From contig NGZR01000001.1 in the NCBI GenBank assembly GCA_002197995.1, forward strand, positions 1,922,001-1,986,000: DNA of 64,000 bases. The letters are read 5' to 3'. The position numbers and the translations under genes are program-made. This DNA comes from Gaeumannomyces sp. JS-464. Taxonomy: Eukaryota > Ascomycota > Sordariomycetes > Magnaporthales > Magnaporthaceae. Shown here one piece after another: positions 23,310 through 33,814 of the stretch (its first letter is position 1; every line of letters starts with the position of its first letter). The notes beneath the pieces were generated by a model that worked only from the letters and a program-made list of their open reading frames with translations, had not been told where the DNA came from and searched no databases.

Positions 23310-24710
23310 GCCTTATGGTTTAATTTGTTAGCCGCTTTAATAGCAACATATAGCCTCGTGTTAAGCTTAAATAGCGTTAGCACGTTATATGCCTTTTAAA
23401 AAGCAAGGATTAGTAAATCCCGATTAACTAACGTTAAATATACTTTTTTTTTCTCTTTTTCTTTTTTTCTTTTTTTCTTTCTTTTTTTTTTTTTCCCGCG
23501 GCACCTTCCTTCGAAAAATTCTTCCCATCGGACTTACTGTTAATAACTGTTAGGAAAACCCGGCCATTTTAATATTGCGGGCTACTAAAATAAGCCGGAT
23601 GCATAACAAGTTTTAACAAACCATTTGGCCCGTTCGAACCGCGTTTTCCAACTCCTTTTAATAACGACGTCGGCAACGCAACTAGGCCAAAAAAGCAAAA
23701 AAAGTAGGCTAGCAAAAGTTCGGGGTGCCTATTGCCAGCTAATAGGAAAGCCTACACCCTATCGCCCAAAACGCGCCTCGCGCGCGCCGAAACTTTCGAC
23801 AATCGGGGTGCTTTAACCTCCGCGCATTACCAAACCGCCTTTCGACTTTCTTTTCGCTTTCGCCTCGCGTACCGAGCCGAAACGATTTCGAAATGCATAA
23901 AAAGATTGCAAGCCGGCAAGCAGTTAAAATACGTTAAACGAATAGCCGGCCCGGTCGCCGCCGTCCCCCGCCATTTTCGGGACTTTTCGTCCTTACCATT
24001 TACGCGACTCCTTTTCGGTCGACCGCACCCACGATACGCATGGCGTAAAATTGGTTTACTTAGGCTTTTGCTTAAACACGTACGCGTAAAATTAGCTTAA
24101 CGCTCGCGCTTTTGTTTGTTATTACGCCGGGCTATACGATTATATAAGTGGCATCGCACGCGTAAGGTTTTCGCGCGGTTTTGTTTACCAACCGTAAAGT
24201 TGTACGAAACGCCGTACATTATGCTGGTAAACCGCGCAGCGTATTATTAACACGCGATAAACATATAAGGAGCATATAGGGTTGGAATTAAGCCTTTTAG
24301 CTTTTAAACTTTCTTTTTTTGGCCGGGCTTAAAAAGGGACTATTGCGAACCTTCCCGGCTAAACCCGGCCTTACTTTTTTCCCGGCACTTTGCCGGCTGA
24401 TTGCTTTTCTTTACCATTCGCGGCGCTTATTACGCCGCTCGCAGCGCTTACAGCGTTTTAGCAATTACTCGCCCTTTTGCCGATTGCCCGCTTATTAACA
24501 AGGAGCGCTGGAATGCGGCCCGAACTCCGTATGCTTTAAGCTTGCCCTTTGGTTTAATTTGTTAGCCGTTTCGATAGCAACATATAGCCTAATGTTAAGC
24601 TTAGGTAGCGCTAGCACGTTATATGCCTTTTGGGAGGCAAGGATTGGTAAATCCCGATTAGCTAACGTTAAATATACTTTTTTTTTTTCTCTTTTTTTCC
24701 CGCGGCTCCG
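18280..24710 (+). repeat. Head-to-tail array of ~1.2-kb units
   Basis: The landmark GCTAGCACGTTATATGCC (or a one-base variant) recurs near 18597, 19830, 20986, 22190, 23377 and 24610, a spacing of 1156-1233 bases. A second landmark, GCCGATTGCCCGCTTACTAA, precedes each by about 120-180 bases. Other blocks recur in constant order: a pyrimidine tract, a CCGAAAAA block, GCCGGATGCATAACAGG, a block ending in CGCGCCTCGCGCGCGCC, GCCGGCAAGCAGTTAAAA, CGGCCCGGCCGCCGCCGTCC and GCACGCGTAAAATTT. Each unit ends with the same ~190-370 bases as the LINE. No long open frame is conserved, and TpA-rich, CpG-retaining decay is evident. Confidence 0.9.
21079..22260 (+). mobile_element. 5'-truncated second copy of the LINE 3' end
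   Basis: Starting with AACGCAAACTTTCCGGGCAT at about 21090, this segment follows the same order as 17470-18670: end of RNase H, the post-RNase H region, the Cys/His-like motif and the 3' region. It is 5'-truncated inside RNase H. Truncation at the 5' end is what incomplete target-primed reverse transcription produces. It is embedded in the tandem array and shares the array's 3' end. Confidence 0.82.
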
Positions 24711-25135
24711 AACCAAACCTAAAGTTTTTACGAGGTGCTGCCAGGTCGCGCGACACATTTTCCAAACGGGCCGAGTTGCTAATTGGCGACGAATTGGTGC
24801 ACGGGCTACGGTTACGACGCGCGCATTAAGTCGCGGTTCGCGTCGAAGCGCGTTTAACACGGACTGGCGTGCTTCGTACGTGTTAGTAAGCCTGGGCGCT
24901 TTGCAAGTGCGTCGCGACCGGGGCGGCGTAAAAAAGTACTTTGCTTTTAAATTAACGTATTGGTAAATTTTACGTATAGCGAAATAAGGAATCCGTATGG
25001 TGCTCGTTTGCACCGTTCGCAGGATTCCCGCCAATTTGGCGTTTTTATAAGCTTGGTTTAAGTGCTTTCCGATTGTTAATCCTTACAACTTTTTGCCAAC
25101 CGCCGCGAAAAACTAAAACAGGTTACGAAGGGGAG
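24711..25135. other. Unique spacer at the centre of the inverted array
   Basis: About 425 bases lie between the last forward unit and the first inverted unit. They match none of the array blocks I could follow. A minus-strand frame (25034 toward 24720) reads through, but its sequence (e.g. KAPRLTNTYEARQSVLNALR) has no motif I recognise. The spacer is flanked by a pyrimidine tract on the left and a purine tract on the right, the inverted equivalents of each other. Confidence 0.6.
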
Positions 25136-28100
25136 GGGGGTGGAAAAGCAGCTAAAAAAAGGCATAAGCAAAAAAGAAAAAAAAGAGAAAAAAGAGAAAA
25201 AAAGAGAAAAGAGAAAAAGAAAGAAAAAAAGTATATTAACGTTAGCTAATTAGGATTTACTAATCCCTGCCTCCCAAAAGGCATATAACGTGCTAGCGCT
25301 ACTTAAGCTTAACACGAGGTTATATGTTGCTATTAAAACGGCTAACAAATTAAACTATAAAGCAAGCTAGCAAAAAAAAAAAAAAAAAAAAAAAAAAAGG
25401 CCTACTTAAAGCACACGGTTTTTAGGCCGCATTTCGGTGCTTTTTGTTAGTAAGCGGGCAATCGGCAAAAAGGCGAATAAACGCCGGGGCGCTATAAGCG
25501 CTACTGTTAATGGTAAAAAAAAGCAATCAGCCGGCAAAGTGCCGAAAAAGTGCAAAGCCGGGTATAAACGAAAAGGATCGCAACGATCCTTTTTAAACCC
25601 GGCCGAAAAAAAAAAAAAAGTTCGTTCGAAGGTTAAAAGGCCTAATTTTAACCTTATATGCTTTTTATATGTTTATCGCGTGTTAATAATACGTTACGCG
25701 GTTTGCTAATCGTAAAACGATTAAAGCCGTGCATAATACAAGTAACAAATAAAACCGCTTAAAATTTTAAAAATTTTACGCGTACGTGCTTATACAGTAA
25801 GCCAAACTTGCGCCGTGCGTGTCGTGGGTGCGGTTAACCGAAAAGGAGTCGCGTGGGTGGTAGGGATAAAGAGTCGCGAAAATGGCGGGGGACGGCGGCG
25901 ACCGGGCCGGCTATTCGTCCAATGTGTTTTAACTGCTTGCCGGCTTGCAATCTTTTTATGCATTTTGAAATCGTTTTAGCTCGGTGCGCGAGGCGAAAGC
26001 GAAAAGAAAGTCGAAAAGCGGTTTGGTAATGCGCGAAGGTTAAAGCACCCCGATTATCGAAGGTTTTTAGCGCGCGCGAAGCGCGCTTTGGGCGATAGGG
26101 TGCAAGCTTTCCTATTAACTGGCAATAAGCACCCCGAACTTTTATTAGCCTACTTTTTTTGCTTTTTTAACCTAGTTGCGTTGCCGACGTCGTTGTTAAA
26201 AAAAGTCGGAAAACGCGGTTTAAATAAAGCTAAATGGCTTGTTAAAACCTGTTATGCATCCAGCTTATTTTAATAGCCCGTAATATTAAAATAGCCGGGG
26301 TTTTTTAGCGGTTATTAACAGTGGGTTTAATAAGAAGATTTTTCGGGGAAAGGTAAGAAAAAAGAGAAAAAGAAAAAAAAAAAGTATATTTAACGTTAAC
26401 AAGTCGGGATTTACTAATCTTTGCTTCCTAAAAAGCATATAACGTGCTAACGCTATTAAGTTTAACATTAAGCTACATATTGCTATTAAAGCGGCTAACA
26501 AATTAAACTATAAAGCAGGCTAGCTAAAAAAAAAAAAAAAAAAAAAAAAAGGCTTGCTTAAAGCATACGGAGTTTAGGCCGCGTTTTAGCGCTTTTTGTT
26601 AATAAGCGGGCAATCGGCAGTAAGGCGAATAAACGCCAAAGCGCTTTAGGCGCAGCGGGCGGCGTAATAAGCGCCGCGGGTGGTAAAAAAACGCGATCGG
26701 CCGGCAAAGTGCCGGAATAAAGTAAAAGTCGGGTTTAGGCGGAAAGGCCGCAATGGTCCCCCCCGGGCCCGGCCGAAAAAGAAAAGTTCGAGGGCTAAAA
26801 GGCCTAATTCCAACCCGGTGTGCTCCTTATGTGTTTATCGCGTGTTAACGATACGCTGCGCGGTTTGCTAGCGTGGTGTACGGCGTTTCGTACAATTTCA
26901 CGGTTGGCAAACAAAGCCACGCGAAGACCTAAGCCAATTTTACGCGTGCGTGTTTAGGCAAAAGCCTAAGCAGGCCAATCTTGCGCCGTGCGTGTCGTAA
27001 GTGCGGTCGACTAAAAAGAGTCGCGTAAATGGTAAAAACGAGGAGTCCCTAAAATGGCGGGGGACGGCGGCGGCCGGGCCGGCTATTCGTCCAATGTGTT
27101 TTAACTGTTTGCCGGCCTGCAGTTTTTTTATGCATTTCGAAATCGTTTCGGCTCGGTGCGCGAAGTGAAAGCGAAAAGGAAGTCGAAAGGCGGTTAGCCT
27201 GGTAATGCGCGGAGGTTGGAGCACCCCGATTATCGAAGGTTTCGGCGCGCGCGAGGCGCGCCTTGGGCTGTAAAGGGTGCAGGCCTTCCCATTAGCTGGC
27301 AATAGGCACCCCGAACCTTTGCCAGCCTACTTTTTTTGCACTTTTAGCCCAATTGCGTCGTTATTGTCGTTATTAAAAAAACGCCGGCGAACGCGGGCAA
27401 AATAAAGCTAATTGGCTTGTTAGCGCCCACATAGCGTTTCCGATTTATTTTGGTGGGACTAGTACCAAAAATAGCCGGGCTTTTTTAACGGCCACTAACA
27501 GTGGGTCCGTTAAGAAGAATTTTTCGGGGGAAGGTAAAAGAGGCACAAGCAGCAAGGCGTGAAAATCACTTAAAATGTGTGTCGCCGTTCCCACGCTTCG
27601 CTTTTTACCGGGGCTGTAAAGTTCTCGTTTTGCCGGAAAGGCAGGCTCGCTTAGCGCGCTATTGGGGCCTTGGAAGTTACGGTCCGCTTTGGTACTAAGC
27701 GCAAGGTTTGGGTTGCCCGGGCGAAAGGACCCAGCTAGCGTTTTTATTAAGCCTACGTTAAAATGTTCGACGAAGATACAATCCCAGGATCGATTAAACT
27801 TCCAAAGTGATCCACGGCGGCATAGCGTAAAATGCTGTGATTGCTAAAAAGTGTTAGCCATATCTTTTGCCACAAATATCGGCTTTTCCACCAAGCTTTT
27901 TAGCTTTTATCTATAAAATATTAACGGTAAAACAGTTAAAGCTCCGTACGCCGTAACAAGGCAAGCCGCAAAACATAACGATTAAAAAGCGCCGAGTAAG
28001 TAAGTAAGTAAGTATATTTAACGTCGGTAAATCGGGATTTACCAATCCCTGCCTTCCAAAGGGCATACGACGTGCTAGCGCTACCTAAGCTTAACACTAG

Positions 28101-29225
28101 GCTATATGTTGCTATCGAGGCGGCTAATAAGTTTTAAACCCAAAGGCATACGGAGTTCGGGCTGCATTCCGGCGCTTTTTATTGGTAAGCGGGCAATCGG
28201 CAAATAGGGCGAATAAACGCCAGGGCGTTGTAAGCGCAGCTGTTGGTGGTAAAAAAAGCAGTCGGCCGGCAATGTGCCGGAATAAAGTAAAAACCGGGCG
28301 AAGGACCGCAATGGCCTTCCATTTGGGCCCAGCCAAAAAAAGAAAATTCAGGGGCTGAAGGGCCTAGTTCCAGCCCGGTGTGCTTTTTGTGTCGCGTATC
28401 GAACGACAGGCTGCGCGGTTTGCTAATGTGGTGCAGGTCCCGTAGGCCGTTACGGTTACGCTGGCGAAACAAAGCCGCGCGAAAACTTTGCGCGTGCGAT
28501 GCCACCTATACATACGTATAGCCCGGCGTGGCAATAAACAGAGGCGCGTGCCGTTAAAGCAAATTTCGCGCGTGCGTGCTTAAACAAATGCCCAAATACG
28601 CCAATCTTGCGCCGTGCGTATCGTTAGATGCGGTTAATCGCGGAGTTGCGAATGTGGTGAAAGGGAGGGCGGCGGCCGGTGCCGTGGTGCTGGTGCTAGG
28701 GAAAATGTGGTGGTGCTAGGGGAAGTGAACTGGGGAAACGGCGGCCGTGGTTGGCGGGGGACGGCGGCGGCCGGGCCGGCTTTTCGTTCAAAGTAGCTAA
28801 CTGCTTGCCGGCCAGCAGTCTTTTTGTGCGTTCGAAATCGTTTCGGCTTGTCCGGTGCGGCGAAAGCGATAGGGAAGTCGAAGGGCGGTCTGGTAATGCG
28901 TGGAGGTTGGAGCAATCCGATTGTCGAAGATTTCGGCGCGCGCGAGGCGCGCCCTGGGCTGCGAGGGGTGCAGGACCTTCCCAGCTGGCAATAGGCACCC
29001 CGAAACCTTTGCGAGCCCTTTCTGCACCTTTAGCCCAGTTGCGTCGTCGTCGTCGTTGTTAAAAGGACGCCGGCGAACGCGGGCAAAACAAAGCCAAGTG
29101 GCTTGTTAGCGCCCACATAACGATTCCGGCTCATTTTGGTGGGACCAGTACCAAAAATGGCCGTGTACCTTAGCGGCACCCTAACAGCGGGTCCAACAGG
29201 AGGATTTTTTTAAGGGAAGGTGTTA
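25136..29225 (-). repeat. Inverted copies of the ~1.2-kb units
   Basis: The reverse complements of the array landmarks appear here in reverse order. GGCATATAACGTGCTAGC-type blocks lie near 25281, 26435 and 28062, the TTAGTAAGCGGGCAATCGGC block near 25445, 26600 and 28180, and the GGCGCGCGCGAGGCGCGCC-type block near 26080, 27245 and 28935. The last unit ends near 29225 with TTTTTTTAAGGGAAGGTGTTAAG, the reverse complement of the AACACCTTCCC string that begins the unit at about 18736. The third unit is separated from the second by an unrelated 460-base insert. Confidence 0.88.
27535..27995. other. Unrelated insert inside the inverted array
   Basis: Between the CCGAAAAA-equivalent block of one unit and the (AAGT)n tail of the next lies about 460 bases with no match to the array or LINE that I can see. 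Short frames only. It may be part of another degraded element or the original target sequence. Confidence 0.4.
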
Positions 29226-31090
29226 AGAAGCGCCGAGATCACCTCTAAAGACGCGTTGGTGCAGTCCCCAATGACGGGAGTAGGGCCGTGCACGAGCGTG
29301 AAGTGATCGCGCGGCAGCGTGCACGGATACCGTGTCGTGCTCCGCGTCGTTCTCCGCCGCAGCTCGGCGCTGGTCCGCGTGAATCACATTTGCTGCTGCC
29401 CAGCGCGACGGAACGACGCACTTATTTGGTTAAAAGATCGTGATAAGGACGGTACTAAACAGTACTTTGTTTAGGGTGGACTTGTTTAGGATATTCCGCA
29501 AACAGGGGAATAAGACATCCATTTTGCCGTTGTCCATACCATACGCTGCGAACCAACCTTGCCGATCAAACGACAGCTACTCGGCTTTGCATCCCTACGC
29601 GCCTAAACTGCGCGTAATCCCCAATCGCTGATCCATAACTTCCCTGCCAGTCGCGCAGGACGCTTTTACCCTCGAGGGTTGAAAGCGGAGGGGTAGATAA
29701 AATAGGCGGGACCGCATTGCCCAAGACAGCCTGTACGGGGCCGCCTCGCCCTGGCTGGGCCGCCCTCCGACCTGGTGAAGTCTTTTGCAGTTGAGCGTGA
29801 AGGCGGCCGCGACTCGTCCGTTTCCTGACTCCGCCCGCGCATCTGGCTGTCGCAAGACGAGGTGCCCGCCGCGGCCTGGCTTTGCCGCGGCTTTGGTGCC
29901 GGCCTGACTCGCGTGTGTCGCGAGCCGCATGCCTGCTTGTCGAGCAAGGCTGACTTTCCATCGCATCTCCACTCGTTGCCAAAGTAGCTGTCACCATTTG
30001 CTCTTCCTCGTTCCCGCAACTTTGGTCCCTATTCTAGCTCTCGCACACTATGTCGAGCTCCTCGCCGGCAGGCACACTATTGGTCAACATGTTCGGTCTT
30101 TAGAAGGAGCCAGTGTGCCATCATGCCAGGCAAATGGTTGGCAAAGCACACCGGCATTGCTGATCTCTGCTGCCGTACAGGACGCGCAGCCCAACATTTC
30201 ATCGAAAGGCCAGGTTAACAGCATTCCGCCGCGAAGCTGTTCTAACGGACAGTGCTATTGGCGCTGCCTGGCCTTGCAAATCTCACACCCCAAATGTTTC
30301 CTGTGACAATCCTGCATGATGCATGTGAAGGAATCCCACGTCCGAGGCAAATGGAGCCACATAGGTGGATAAGGCTTTTCCGGTCGCAGGCCCCGGCATG
30401 GGTAAGGTTTACGACATGTGGAGGGAGCTCTGGGTTACTGGTAGAAGTAGACTACACCCGGCGCGATGAGCTCTTGGAGCATCCATCCGCGGGTGAACCA
30501 GCGCGCTTTGCAGAAGCTGCTTGCCTCGGAGTGGGGGTTTTCGTCGGCGTCTACGTCGCTCAGGAATGCGTAACACAGGCCCTCCCTTTTCCCCTCCAAC
30601 AATATTGCCTCCAGGATACATACACAATGCGTTCAGCCAGCCCACTGCCTTTTCTACACTACAACACATCACAGTCATAGACCTCTTCTTCCCCGCACCT
30701 CTATCAATGTGGGAAATGATCCAGGGATGCTCAGTACCAGCCAGGTGGAGCCACATGTGTTAAATAGCCAAGCTGGGCGAAAACATGGTTTGCCTGCCGC
30801 CAACTGCTCATTTAACCCATCCCTCCTTGCCCTCCCGCCAAACGTGCACGATCCGGCGGCGCCTCGGAGTGGTTGCAGTGGGGAGGTGACTCAAGCCCAC
30901 GGGAGGGGGGAGGCATCACGAGATTGCAAGACTGTTCGCTATCAATTATAGTTGGCCGCCCTCTGCCAATGGGGCTGACTAGCCTCCACCAGGCGCCTCC
31001 GCCGGCTGGGGCTGGGGGCGGCCGGGCAAGTGCGATACGCACGGACGGGGACGGACCGGGACTACGAGCGCGCGCACAGGGAATCGCTCC
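29226..31090. other. Gene-poor stretch after the array
   Basis: No complete gene is supportable. A short minus-strand coding-like patch near 29300-29228 reads FTLVHGPTPVIGDCTNASLE, which has protein-like composition but no recognisable family. The overlapping frames at 29566-30019 and 30252-31042 are GC-rich noise without motifs. Decay signatures fade out across this stretch. Confidence 0.35.
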
Positions 31091-31420
31091 TTGCGTACCT
31101 CTTGCACATCGAGAAGGCCAGGGGCTGATGAACCCAGCCGCATGATATTATATCGCCTAGTCTGGAATCTGCAGGCAAAGGACCAGGGGATCGTCGCGCT
31201 GAAGGCCGTGGCTAAGGACAGCGCCAGAGCCAGGGTCTATTATTTGAATAAGGACGACGTCCTGTATTACAGAGAGCGGATGGCCATTCCCGCACAAGGG
31301 GCCTTGAGGGCCAATATTCTGTCTCAACACTATGATGACCCCAGAGCCGGGCACTTTGGCATCCACAAGACTGTGGAGTTGATCAAAAGAAAGTTCCATT
31401 AGGAGAACATCGACAGACAT
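31091..31420 (+). mobile_element. Gypsy pol fragment related to the main element
   Basis: A plus-strand frame gives the end of the RT-integrase linker and the integrase zinc domain: KDDVLYYRERMAIPAQGALR, then SQHYDDPRAGHFGIHKTVEL, then IKRKFH followed by TAG. The wording is close to the corresponding part of the chromovirus at 8.6 kb (AQHHDDPRAG, HKTVELIKRKFH), so this is a truncated relative. Confidence 0.8.
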
Positions 31421-31490
31421 CACGGCGTACGTCCGCTCCTGTTAAACCTGTCAAGGCACGTGTGTGCCGAGGCACCGATTCCTAAAAGCT

Positions 31491-32250
31491 CAGCGTCTGT
31501 CCGGCCGACGCGGTCACGGCGTCCTTGACGGCCGTGGACCTGAGCAGGCTGTACTGATAGGCGACTGCGGTCAGGTTGCCGGCTGGGGCGGTGTCCTGGC
31601 GGCCGCTAAGGGCCACGTCCTTAACGACGGCGCCGCCCTTAGTATCGCTGTCGAGCGAAGCGATGGGGTTTTGGCCGGCCCGAAGACGGAGGACTTGACG
31701 AGCACCTAGGCGCTCATGCGCGTGTTGACGCCCGAACTTTCGACGTTGCTAAACAGGCTGTTGAAGACGTACACCGTGCCGAAGCGCACCGACGGTAGGC
31801 GCGAGCCTACGTCGGCTCAGCGGTTGCTGGCGTCCGAGTGCCCGACCAGTGAGACTTTGAAGTGGTCGTGGAAGTGCGTGTTGGATACGGTTACAAAATC
31901 GGCCGCGTGCGTGATTTCGAGCAGGCCGTCGTAGAAGTCCTTGCCGTGGTCCCGGTCTGACGACAGCTCGCAGGGGTCGACCCAGACGTTGGTCGATTTC
32001 TGGGTCGCGATAGCGTCGGCGCCGTCCGCGGAGACTTTGGAAATCTCTATGTTGCGGATGATGACGTTTTTGCGCCGTTGACCTGCAGCCCAACGCCGGT
32101 CAGGGACGAGCCGGCGGCGCCGACGATGGTCTTGTGATACGCCCACCGTCTGGTTGCCGGTAATACTTTCTTTGACCAGGATTACGCCGGGGCCGGCTTG
32201 CTTGGCCGCGGCCGCGAGCTCGTACGAATTGAAACTGGTGGAGAGTGGCA
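31491..32250 (-). pseudogene. Pectate lyase, broken copy
   Basis: The minus strand shows most of a fungal family-1-type pectate lyase. It begins around 32225 with YELAAAAKQAGPGVILVKES, then SSLTGVGLQVNGAKNVIIRN, IEISKVSADGADAIATQKST, NVWVDPCELSSDRDHGKDFY, ITHAADFVTVSNTHFHDHFK and VSLVGHSD. It continues via SVRFGTVYVFNSLFSNVESS and NPIASLDSDTKGGAVVKDVA to AGQTLSF and a TAG at 31493-31491. The enzymes cleave polygalacturonate in plant cell walls and are secreted. Here the frame breaks near 32140, a TAG interrupts near 31708, and another frame change follows. VDPCEL replaces the usual VDHCEL, so a conserved histidine is lost. The N terminus is not visible. Confidence 0.85.
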
Positions 32251-33814
32251 GCCTGGCTGGTCGTCAAAAACTTATAGCGCTTCTAGGTGTATTTTAGTGG
32301 TCACCTAGAGAATTCCGCACATGCACTCCCTAAAAATATTGGGAGTGGGTCCTCAAAACCGGCTTGGACCTACTGCGGGGTGCGCTGCGCTGCGACTCGC
32401 CTTCTCGGTCAAATCGCTGACCTGGTCGCACGAGATCGAGTACGCGAGCAGCCCTGTGCGCGATCCTGGAAGGTGATCGAGGAGACACGCAGTGGAAAGG
32501 AGAACATCATTTGGCGGGGTCATCTCATCCATTTCGTCGGGCATTCTGCCCACGATGGGACCTGCAGACACAGATGAACCTAGGGCGCGGCTGGCTGAAT
32601 GATTAACTGAGCGGATGACTAAACGATTGACTTGCCGCTTTGTCCTCTTGACGCTCATGCATCGGATCCCCGGTCCGGTGAAGCGAATGGATTGTTGTTG
32701 CACTTGAAGCCTGCGACCCGGAACTGCGACCAAAGTCCTGGTCACCAGCTCACACCCGTCCTATGCGCGGGCCCCCTGCACATCCCACTGTAAAGCCTCC
32801 AGAAGGACCTGCAGTTATAGCGCCTCCGATGCGGAAAATACCGGAAACCCAGTGGAAGTCAGTCAATCGGCGACCCTCGCGGATCAATACACTTGGGCAT
32901 CTACAAGCAACTTTCAGTGCCTTCAGCACCTCTCAGCGTACCAGATATAGGCCTTGCATGCTGTATCGCAGCGCTGCAGAGCTAAACCTTTATAACTCGG
33001 GCATCCAATTGTACTGTGCTTTCTACATCCCCTGTAACGTGCCTGCCGCGCCTTGTACGGCCAGTGCATTTCAACAGCTATTTGCTACTTCTATTCATCG
33101 CAATTTGTTGCTTCTGTTCATCGCAGTTCGCCGCGGCCTGGTTTGTGCGAGATGCTGCCTGAAGTCTGGCTTCGCCGGTTCTCCACCCCGCTTCGCCTTC
33201 CCCGCCCAGGCCGGGAACCTGGTGCAAGCCACGGGAAACGGGGGCCGGTGGAGACAGATTGCGCCCGGAGCCTGGAAGCAGACGCGTGCCGGGTGCGCCT
33301 GGAGCCTGGAAGCAAATGCGTTGCAGGGGGTACAGAAGCGTGGCATTGCCATTTGACTTGAGGCAAGTTTACCCGAGTGCTGAAACGATGCCAAGTGCTA
33401 ACTCAGGCTGATCACCTGTGACTCACCCTGTGCCGCCCCCTGCTCAGGTTGAAGCGGCGGCAGCTCAGGGCTGGCACTCAATCCAGACTTGGGGGGCAAT
33501 TTTTTTCGGGGATGACTATATAGGTATTCGGGCTTGCCTTCCTGGGCCATCTGTGCATCGGAGGGAAGTAGCGGGAATCGACACGCGTGCACCTCGATCT
33601 ATCCCCACCGCGTTCCGGTCAGCGTTCTGGTTGGAATGGTAGTGTCCAGTGTGGCAAGTGGCCTCGGCGATTTTTTGTTGGTGGTAGCGCATTTGCCCAG
33701 CAGCCGTTGGCCCACACGCGGGCTCAGCCGTTGGCCCTACCTACTGTAAGCTGAGGCCATCCCGCATCCCTCGCCCAAGATCTTGTCGCGTCTCCAGCCC
33801 GCGATCCTAATCGG
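32251..33814. other. Intergenic stretch without recognised genes
   Basis: Open frames here (for example plus 32763-33356) have no recognisable motifs. An imperfect direct repeat near 33265-33320 contains GGAGCCTGGAAGCA twice. A poly-A run near 33856-33865 lies just inside the next gene. I see no RNA gene. Confidence 0.4.

Noticed and set aside
24495..25034. 179-codon frame across the spacer and array
   Set aside because: It runs from the unique spacer into repeat sequence without recognisable domains; kept only as a note under the spacer.
18280..29225. Regularly repeated blocks considered as a CRISPR array
   Set aside because: Units are ~1.2 kb with no short identical repeats or unique spacers, and the host is a fungus.
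29566..30019. Overlapping minus-strand frames of 117-143 codons
   Set aside because: Arg/Ala/Gly-rich composition in all three frames, with no motif or intron structure.
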